A DNA stretch of 64,000 nt from Actinacidiphila alni (GTDB lineage: Bacteria > Actinomycetota > Actinomycetes > Streptomycetales > Streptomycetaceae), in contig NZ_FONG01000005.1 of the NCBI RefSeq assembly GCF_900112845.1, forward strand, positions 346,058 to 410,057, read 5' to 3'. Position 1 is the first letter of the stretch. Each line of letters starts with the position of its first letter. Positions 58,364 to 64,000 of the stretch are shown one piece after another. The translations under genes were made by a program, and so were the position numbers. The notes under the pieces are model-generated. The model was not told the DNA's origin and did not search any database. It was given only the letters and a program-made list of their open reading frames with translations.

Positions 58364-59821
58364 ATGGGGTACGTGACAAGGATCGTGATCATCGGTGGCG
58401 GACCCGGCGGCTACGAGGCTGCGCTGGTGGCAGCGCAGCTCGGCGCGGAGGTGACCGTCGTGGACTGCGACGGCCTGGGCGGGGCGTCGGTGCTCACCGA
58501 CTGCGTCCCCTCCAAGACCCTCATCGCGACCGCCGAGGTGATGACGACGTTCGACTCCTCGTACGAGGAGCTGGGCATCATCGTTGCCGACGACACCCCG
58601 CCGCTGGAGCGCTCCGCCCGCGTCGTCGGCGTGGACCTCGGCAAGGTCAACCGCCGCGTCAAGCGCCTCGCGCTGGCCCAGTCGCACGACATCACCGCCG
58701 CCGTGACCCGGGCCGGCGCCCGGGTGATGCGCGGGCGCGGCCGGCTCGACGGCTGCCAGACCGCGGCCGACGGCAGCCGCTGCGTGGTGGTCGAGGCCGC
58801 CGACGGCACGACCGAGCGGCTGACCGCCGACGCCGTCCTGGTCGCGACCGGCGCGCGCCCGCGCGAACTGGAGGACGCGCTGCCCGACGGCGAGCGCATC
58901 CTGAACTGGACGCAGGTCTACGACCTGGACGAGCTGCCGGAAGAGCTGATCGTGGTCGGCTCGGGTGTGACCGGCGCCGAGTTCGCGGGCGCCTACCAGG
59001 CGCTCGGCTCCACTGTCACCCTGGTCTCCTCCCGCGACCGCGTGCTGCCCGGTGAGGACCCGGACGCCGCCGCCGTTCTGGAGGACGTCTTCCGCCGCCG
59101 CGGCATGAACGTCATGGCCCGCTCCCGCGCCCAGTCCGTCAAGCGGATCGGCGACCGCGTCGAGGTCGCCCTCGCCGACGGCCGGGTGATCACCGGCACG
59201 CACTGCCTGATGGCGGTCGGCGCGATCCCGAACACCTCCGGCATGGGTCTGGAGGAGTCGGGCGTGAAGCTGACCGGCTCCGGGCACATCTGGACCGACA
59301 AGGTGTCCCGGACGAGCGCGCCCGGCGTGTACGCGGCCGGCGACGTGACGGGGATCTTCGCGCTCGCGTCGGTCGCCGCCATGCAGGGCCGGATCGCGAT
59401 GTACCACTTCCTCGGCGACGCGGTGGCCCCGCTCAATCTCAAGACGGTCTCCTCCAACGTCTTCACCGACCCCGAGATCGCGACCGTCGGCTACACGCAG
59501 GCCGACGTGGACAACAAGCGGATCGTGGCGAATGTGGTGAAGCTGCCGCTGCTGCGCAATCCGCGGGCCAAGATGCAGGGCATCAGGGACGGTTTCGTGA
59601 AGCTGTTCTGCCGTCCCGGCACCGGCATCGTGGTCGGGGGAGTGGTGGTCGCGCCCAAGGCCAGCGAGCTGATCCACCCGATCTCGATCGCCGTCGACAA
59701 CAATCTGACGGTCGAGCAGATCGCCAACGCCTTCACCGTCTACCCGTCGCTGTCCGGGTCGGTCGCCGAGGTGGCGCGCCAGCTGCACACCCGCAAGACC
59801 GCCGAGGCCGACCAGGGCTGA
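58364..59821 (+). CDS. NAD(P)H-quinone dehydrogenase, LpdA-like
   Basis: A 485-residue flavoprotein of the pyridine nucleotide-disulfide family. It has the FAD fold IVIIGGGPGGYEAAL, a second fold VVGSGVTGAEFAGAYQALG, and VYAAGDVTGIFALASVAAMQGRIAM. The redox loop reads GGASVLTDCVPSKT: only one of the two disulfide cysteines is left, so it is not a true lipoamide dehydrogenase, but fits the LpdA/quinone reductase branch known from Mycobacterium. ATG 58364 is taken; GTG 58373 would also do. It may protect against quinone stress. Confidence 0.88.
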   Translation: MGYVTRIVIIGGGPGGYEAALVAAQLGAEVTVVDCDGLGGASVLTDCVPSKTLIATAEVMTTFDSSYEELGIIVADDTPPLERSARVVGVDLGKVNRRVKRLALAQSHDITAAVTRAGARVMRGRGRLDGCQTAADGSRCVVVEAADGTTERLTADAVLVATGARPRELEDALPDGERILNWTQVYDLDELPEELIVVGSGVTGAEFAGAYQALGSTVTLVSSRDRVLPGEDPDAAAVLEDVFRRRGMNVMARSRAQSVKRIGDRVEVALADGRVITGTHCLMAVGAIPNTSGMGLEESGVKLTGSGHIWTDKVSRTSAPGVYAAGDVTGIFALASVAAMQGRIAMYHFLGDAVAPLNLKTVSSNVFTDPEIATVGYTQADVDNKRIVANVVKLPLLRNPRAKMQGIRDGFVKLFCRPGTGIVVGGVVVAPKASELIHPISIAVDNNLTVEQIANAFTVYPSLSGSVAEVARQLHTRKTAEADQG

Positions 59822-59886
59822 CCTCCCGTCGGTGCCGGGGCTGACCGGCCCTCAGTAATGGGGTGACGAACGCACGGTCGGCCTAT

Positions 59887-59939
59887 AGCACTTGGCGGTC
59901 TCTTTTGTGCACGACTTCCGTCATCCGGTGCAAAGTGCT
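59887..59939. promoter_or_regulatory. Inverted repeat before the DeoR-family gene
   Basis: AGCACTT (59887-59893) and AAGTGCT (59933-59939) flank a region with the further halves TTTTGTGCAC and GGTGCAAA. It could be the autoregulatory site of the downstream repressor. Confidence 0.4.
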
Positions 59940-59974
59940 GAAACAAGACGGACGTTGGCGTTACTGTCGGTTTC

Positions 59975-60904
59975 GTGTTCGCTGCAGAACGTCGCCAATT
60001 GATCCTCGAAATGGTGCGGGCCAACGGAGCGGTCTCGCTCCGTGAACTCGCCCGCGTCGTCCAGACCTCAGAAGTGACCGTACGCCGGGACGTGCGCGCG
60101 CTGGAGGCCGAAGGACTGCTGGACCGCCGGCACGGCGGTGCGGTGCTGCCCGGAGGCTTCACCAGAGAGTCCGGCTTCCCGCAGAAATCCCATCTGGCGA
60201 CCGCGGAGAAATCGGCCATCGCCGAACTCGCGGCCGATCTCGTGGACGAGGGCGAGGCCATCGTCGTCGGCGCGGGAACCACCACGCAGGAGCTGGCCCG
60301 GCGGCTCGCGCGGGTGCCGGGGCTGACCGTGGTCACCAACTCCCTGCTCGTCGCCCAGGCGTTGGCGCACGCCAACCGGGTCGAGGTGGTGATGACCGGC
60401 GGCACGCTGCGCGGGTCGAACTACGGCCTGGTGGGCAGCGGTGCCGAGCAGTCCCTGCAAGGGCTGCGGGTCTCGCGCGCCTTCCTGTCCGGCGCTGGCC
60501 TGACCGCCGAGCGCGGCCTGTCCACGTCCAACATGCTCTCCGCGAGCGTCGACCGGGCGCTGGTGCAGTCGGCCGCCGAGGTGGTGGTCCTCGCCGACCA
60601 CACCAAGCTCGGCACCGACACGATGTTCCAGACCGTGCCCACCGACCTGATCACGCATCTGGTGACCGACGAGCCGCCCGGCGGTGACGAACGCGCCGGT
60701 ACCGAACTCCAGGCACTCGCCGACCGCGGTGTGCAGATCACCGTGGCGCCGCTGACCGGCGCGGACGCCATCGCCGCCGGACGTCCGCGCCACGACCAGC
60801 CCCTGCCGGGACCCCGGCGGCCGCAGCCCCTGCGCAGCGCCCAGCCCCTGACGGGCGGCGCCGGCGACCCGACCCCACGCCTCGCGGACGTCCGCCGCCG
60901 CTAG
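59975..60904 (+). CDS. DeoR family transcriptional regulator
   Basis: A 309-residue DeoR/AgaR-type repressor. The N-terminal HTH has RRQLILEMVRANGAVSLRELARVVQTSEVTVRRDVRALEAEGLLDRRHGGAVL, the family signature, split by no insertion. The C-terminal sugar-phosphate-binding DeoRC domain has VGAGTTTQELARRL, VVTNSLLVAQAL, MTGGTLRG and LADHTKLGTDTMF. The last 40 residues are Pro/Arg-rich. GTG 59975. It is next to the nucleoside block, and sugar-1- or 5-phosphates are typical ligands, so it is a candidate regulator, though its own upstream region lacks CTACGCGCGTAG. Confidence 0.9.
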   Translation: MFAAERRQLILEMVRANGAVSLRELARVVQTSEVTVRRDVRALEAEGLLDRRHGGAVLPGGFTRESGFPQKSHLATAEKSAIAELAADLVDEGEAIVVGAGTTTQELARRLARVPGLTVVTNSLLVAQALAHANRVEVVMTGGTLRGSNYGLVGSGAEQSLQGLRVSRAFLSGAGLTAERGLSTSNMLSASVDRALVQSAAEVVVLADHTKLGTDTMFQTVPTDLITHLVTDEPPGGDERAGTELQALADRGVQITVAPLTGADAIAAGRPRHDQPLPGPRRPQPLRSAQPLTGGAGDPTPRLADVRRR

Positions 60905-61025
60905 GCTCCCGTCCCGTCCTCTTCTGGCGGAGATACGATTTTTCACCCGGCGCGTCGTGCGGGTGCGGGCCGGTCCGGCGGCCGTGCCGGGCCGGGGTCT
61001 CACCCGGCCGTGATGCGCCGGTGGC

Positions 61026-61589
61026 TCACCCGGCCGTTGCCGGTGCGGTCTCGCGGGTGCGCAGGCCGTCCACGGCCAGCGTCATCAGGCGGCCGAACAG
61101 CCCCTTGTCGTCACGGTTGTTCTCGGCGGTCAGCACGATCGCGTTGGTCAGCTTCAGCAGGTCGCCGATGGTGGTGTCGGTACGGACCGCGCCCGCGTCC
61201 TTCGCGCGCTGGAGCAGTGTGTCGCCGGCCGAGCGCAGCAGCGTCTTGCACGCGGGCATCTTCGCGTCCGGCGCCGACATGATGGCGTGCGCCAGGCCGC
61301 GGTAGGCGGTGGAGTGCACGCCCACCGTGCGCAGCCAGTCGGTGAGCGCCTCCACCGGGTCCGGTGCGTCCAGCAGTTCGCGCGCCCGGTCGTTGATCTT
61401 CACGACCTCCTGCTCGAAGACCGCGTTCATCAGGGTGTAGCGGTCGGGGAAGTGCCGGTAGAGCGTGCCGATGCCGACGCCCGCGTGCCGCGCGATGTCC
61501 TCCAGTGCCACCTCGGTGCCGTGCACCATGAACGCCTGCGTGGCCTCCTCCAGCAAGCGGTCGTAGTTCCGCTGCGCGTCTGCCCGCAT
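61026..61589 (-). CDS. TetR family transcriptional regulator
   Basis: A 187-residue repressor. The HTH is at about residues 10-55 (NYDRLLEEATQAFMVHGTEVALEDIARHAGVGIGTLYRHFPDRYTLMNAVF), with the C-terminal ligand domain typical of the SCO4008/AcrR-like group. It is divergent from an EmrB/QacA-type MFS pump, and two dyads lie between them. Likely to de-repress the pump on binding a drug-like ligand. Confidence 0.92.
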   Translation of the reverse strand: MRADAQRNYDRLLEEATQAFMVHGTEVALEDIARHAGVGIGTLYRHFPDRYTLMNAVFEQEVVKINDRARELLDAPDPVEALTDWLRTVGVHSTAYRGLAHAIMSAPDAKMPACKTLLRSAGDTLLQRAKDAGAVRTDTTIGDLLKLTNAIVLTAENNRDDKGLFGRLMTLAVDGLRTRETAPATAG

Positions 61590-61669
61590 GTCGTCGTGCC
61601 TCCTGACGTGCCGAACTCCGGGTCGTTCCCGGGCCGTCTCCGAGCGATCCCCGAAAGCGATTGTAGAAC

Positions 61670-61708
61670 CGGAGGGTGTCTCCGTATAGTTTTCGGAGGC
61701 AACCTCCG
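61670..61708. promoter_or_regulatory. Two CGGAG/CTCCG dyads, TetR operator
   Basis: CGGAG-N5-CTCCG (61670-61684) is followed by the perfect CGGAGG-CAA-CCTCCG (61694-61708). The centres are about 24 bp apart. They lie upstream of both divergent genes, 32 bases or more before the MFS start. Confidence 0.7.
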
Positions 61709-61739
61709 TTTTTTGCTCTCCGCAGGAGGCTCACTCAGC

Positions 61740-63176
61740 ATGTCCACACCCGCTGTACGCGATTTTTCCACCACCACCCGCACTCCGTCCCCCTCCCGCG
61801 GGCGTCCGTTCATCGCCCTCGTGGCCATCGTCGGCACGCAGTTGATGCTGCTGCTCGACGCCACCGTGGTGAACGTCGCCCTGCCGGGTATCGGCACCCA
61901 TCTCGGTTTCTCGCCGACCGGCATGTCCTGGGTGCTCAACGTCTACACGCTGGCCTTCGGCGGCCTGCTGCTGCTCGGCAGCCGGATCGGCGACCTGATC
62001 GGCCGCCGCAGAGCGCTCGTCTGGGGCGTCGGCGCCTTCACCGTGGCCTCGGTCGCCGGTGGCGTCGCCAATGACTCCACGACCCTGCTGATCGCCCGCG
62101 GCCTCCAGGGCGCCGCCGCGGCACTGGCCGCGCCGAGCACGCTGGCGCTGATCGCGACCTCCTTCTCCGAGGGCACGGAGCGCAACCGCGCGCTGAGCGT
62201 CTTCTCCGCGATTTCCGGCGCCGGCTCGGCGATCGGCCTGACCGTCGGCGGCATGCTCACCGACTGGGGCTCCTGGCGCTGGGTCTTCTTCGTCAACGTC
62301 CCCGTGGGCATCGCCATCGTGCTGCTCGCCCCGCGCTACATCAAGGAGACCGAACGGCACCCCGGCGGCCGGTTCGACATCGCGGGCGCGCTCACCGGCA
62401 CCCTCGGCATGGCCTCGCTGGTCTACGCGTTCATCCGGGTCGGCGAGAGCCACTGGACCGACCCGCGCGCCCTCACCACCTTCGCCGTCGCCGCCGCGCT
62501 GCTGGTCTCGTTCCTGATCAACGAGACGCGCGTGGAGCGCCCGCTGGTTGTGCTGCGGCTCTTCCTCAACCGCAACCGCGCGCTGGCGTACGGGATCATG
62601 CTGCTGGTCCCCGCCGGGATGTTCGGGGTGTTCTACTTCTCCACCCAGTACCTCCAGACGTATCTGCACTACAGCCCGCTGCGTACCGGCTTCGCCTTCC
62701 TGCCGCTGGCCGGGCCGCTGTTCGCCGCCGCCCGCATCGCCCCGCGGGCGCTGGCCCGTTACGGCGCCAAGCGCGTCGCCGCGACCGGCGGGCTGCTCAA
62801 CGTCGGCGGTACGGTCTGGCTGGCCACGCTCACGGCGTCCGACGGCTACGCGGGCGGCATCCTCGGCCCGCTGATCCTGATCGGTGTCGGCGTCGGCTTC
62901 ACGATGATGCCGCTCAACACCTTCATCCTGTCCGGCGTCGAGCCGAAGGAGGCGGGTTCCGCGTCCGGGCTGCTCCAGACGATGCAGCAGGTCGGCGGCA
63001 GCCTCGGCCTGTCCATCCTGGTCACGGTCTTCGGCACGGTGTCCCGGCACTCGCACAAGGAGCCGTTCATCGACGGCGCCACCGCGGCCTTCACCGCCGC
63101 CGCCGTCTTCACCGGCCTGTCCGTCGCCCTCGTCCTGGCCCTGCGCTCCCCGAAGGCCCCGGTCCTGCGCCGCTGA
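61740..63176 (+). CDS. MFS transporter, DHA2 (EmrB/QacA) family
   Basis: A 478-residue drug/proton antiporter with about fourteen helices. It shows LMLLLDATVVNVALPGIGTHLGFSPTGMSWVLNVYTLAFGGLLLLGSRIGDLIGRRR (motifs D1 and A of this family, split by no break) and GAGSAIGLTVGGMLTDWGSWRWVFFVNVPVG (motif C). AGGAGG lies about 10 bases before ATG 61740. It is under the neighbouring TetR repressor. The 14-helix count puts it among multidrug exporters; the substrate is unknown. Confidence 0.92.
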   Translation: MSTPAVRDFSTTTRTPSPSRGRPFIALVAIVGTQLMLLLDATVVNVALPGIGTHLGFSPTGMSWVLNVYTLAFGGLLLLGSRIGDLIGRRRALVWGVGAFTVASVAGGVANDSTTLLIARGLQGAAAALAAPSTLALIATSFSEGTERNRALSVFSAISGAGSAIGLTVGGMLTDWGSWRWVFFVNVPVGIAIVLLAPRYIKETERHPGGRFDIAGALTGTLGMASLVYAFIRVGESHWTDPRALTTFAVAAALLVSFLINETRVERPLVVLRLFLNRNRALAYGIMLLVPAGMFGVFYFSTQYLQTYLHYSPLRTGFAFLPLAGPLFAAARIAPRALARYGAKRVAATGGLLNVGGTVWLATLTASDGYAGGILGPLILIGVGVGFTMMPLNTFILSGVEPKEAGSASGLLQTMQQVGGSLGLSILVTVFGTVSRHSHKEPFIDGATAAFTAAAVFTGLSVALVLALRSPKAPVLRR

Positions 63177-63194
63177 CCGTATCGACGCCGCGGA

Positions 63195-63276
63195 CGTACG
63201 ACCGTACGTACGGCTCATGCGGTCGTACGGACAAACGCCGGTGGGGCTGGTCGTCAGGACCAGCCCCACCGGCGTT
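63195..63276. terminator. Double hairpin between the MFS gene and the carboxylase
   Basis: CGTACGACCG (63195-63204) pairs with CGGTCGTACG (63220-63229). A perfect 19-bp stem starting AACGCCGGTG (63234-63252 with 63258-63276, 5-nt loop) follows. It is placed to stop transcription from both sides. Confidence 0.88.
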
Positions 63277-63296
63277 CGTTTCACCCGAACGTGTCG

Positions 63297-64000
63297 TCAG
63301 TCCTTGATCTCGCAGATGACGGCGCCGGAGGAGACGGAGGTGCCGACTTCGGCTTTCAGGCCGATGACGGTGCCGGAGCGGTGGGCGTTCAGCGGTTGTT
63401 CCATCTTCATCGCTTCCAGGACCACGATCAGGTCTCCCGCGGTGACCTGCTGGCCCTCCTCGACGGCGACCTTCACGATGGTGCCCTGCATCGGCGAGGG
63501 CAACGCGTCCCCCGACACCGCCGCACCCGCCTTGACCGCGGTACGCCGCTTGGGCTTGGCACCGCCGGCTGCGGCGGTACGGGCCAGCGTCATGCCCAGC
63601 GACGCCGGCAGCGACACCTCAAGGCGCTTGCCGCCGACCTCGACGACCACTGTCTCCCGCCCGGCCGCCTCCTCATCATCGGAGACCGCGCCGCCGGTGA
63701 AGGGGGGGATGGTGTTGGTGAACTCCGTCTCGATCCACCGGGTGTGGACCGTGAACGGGGTGCCGTCGTCGGTGGCGAACGCCGGGTCGACCACGACCGC
63801 CCGGTGGAAGGGGATCGCGGTCGCCATCCCCTCCACCGTGAACTCGCCCAGCGCCCGGGCGGCACGCTGCAACGCCTGCTGTCGGGTCGCACCGGTCACG
63901 ATCAGCTTGGCCAGCAGCGAGTCCCACGCCGGACCGATCACACTGCCCGATTCCACCCCGGCGTCCAGGCGCACCCCCGGCCCCGATGGGGCCTCGAACC
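63297..64000 (-). CDS. accA2: Acetyl/propionyl-CoA carboxylase alpha subunit, C-terminal part
   Basis: The last 234 codons of a biotin carboxylase/BCCP fusion; the N-terminus lies beyond the window. The visible part has the end of the biotin carboxylase domain ([48 protein letters not shown]), a linker, and the biotinyl domain with the attachment lysine in [19 protein letters not shown]. It carboxylates biotin for acetyl- or propionyl-CoA carboxylation. The gene symbol follows the streptomycete AccA2-type naming. Complete length would be near 585-590 residues. Confidence 0.9.
   Translation of the reverse strand, partial: FEAPSGPGVRLDAGVESGSVIGPAWDSLLAKLIVTGATRQQALQRAARALGEFTVEGMATAIPFHRAVVVDPAFATDDGTPFTVHTRWIETEFTNTIPPFTGGAVSDDEEAAGRETVVVEVGGKRLEVSLPASLGMTLARTAAAGGAKPKRRTAVKAGAAVSGDALPSPMQGTIVKVAVEEGQQVTAGDLIVVLEAMKMEQPLNAHRSGTVIGLKAEVGTSVSSGAVICEIKD

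Noticed and set aside
59975..60904. Naming the DeoR gene as the confirmed repressor of the CTACGCGCGTAG sites
   Set aside because: Its own upstream region lacks this palindrome and DeoR proteins of this type mostly bind other repeats. It stays a candidate only.

Overview
This is a 64 kb chromosomal stretch from a streptomycete-type actinobacterium. The GC content is very high, with strong third-position G/C. GTG, TTG and other unusual starts are common, and ATGA/GTGA overlaps mark operons. AfsQ1/AfsQ2/SigQ, a large family of actinobacterial regulators and the streptomycete palindromic repeat AGGGGCGCGGGGAACTGCGCG are present. From memory, the gene order closely follows the core region of Streptomyces coelicolor that runs from sdhCDAB to accA2. 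No phage, insertion sequence, CRISPR array, rRNA or tRNA was seen.

Layout. 1-4034: a truncated MMPL transporter, divergent from a two-component pair. 4088-6916: MFS pump/MarR pair and a two-domain CMD protein behind a MerR-type promoter. 7032-10455: the succinate dehydrogenase operon (sdhC-sdhD-sdhA-sdhB, minus strand). 10515-14755: an OHCU-decarboxylase-like gene, a DUF4253 gene, an ECF sigma factor with a membrane partner, and an L,D-transpeptidase lipoprotein. 14980-16773: an acyl-CoA mutase large subunit and a small membrane protein. 16912-26763: a cell-surface glycan block, with polysialyltransferase-like, GT2, DUF6716, NeuA-HAD fusion, NeuB, a second sialyltransferase-like gene and a GT4; it probably makes a nonulosonic-acid (sialic acid or Kdn type) wall polymer. 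27054-35715: M20 amidohydrolase, then a nucleoside uptake and salvage block (BMP lipoprotein, ATPase, two permeases, cdd, deoA). 36022-40105: DUF4232 lipoprotein, MFS/LysR pair and alpha/beta hydrolase. 40206-41381: adenosine deaminase. 41473-46755: secreted protein, VanZ, and the afsQ lipoprotein-afsQ2-afsQ1 operon divergent from sigQ. 46922-49549: uridine kinase, small secreted proteins and a type II toxin-antitoxin pair. 49606-52968: deoC with two aldehyde dehydrogenase genes. 53140-57519: PH-domain membrane protein, secreted GH16, a phosphohexomutase-family gene and purine nucleoside phosphorylase. 57829-64000: a GGCT-like protein, an NAD(P)H quinone dehydrogenase, a DeoR regulator, a TetR/MFS pair and the 3' part of an acyl-CoA carboxylase alpha subunit.

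The clearest shared theme is nucleoside use. Import (BMP ABC transporter), deamination (cdd, add), phosphorolysis (deoA, PNP), a probable phosphopentomutase, cleavage of deoxyribose-5-phosphate (deoC) and oxidation of the acetaldehyde formed (ALDH) are all here, in separate transcription units. Four of these units carry the same perfect 12-bp palindrome CTACGCGCGTAG just upstream, and a fifth has a degenerate copy. This looks like a local regulon whose repressor is not evident. Other points of interest are two GTGAC-N6-GTGAC AfsQ1 boxes between afsQ1 and sigQ, a low-complexity insertion inside the AfsQ2 ATPase domain, genes that seem to start at ATC or CTG, and a dispersed repeat that has entered a coding sequence.
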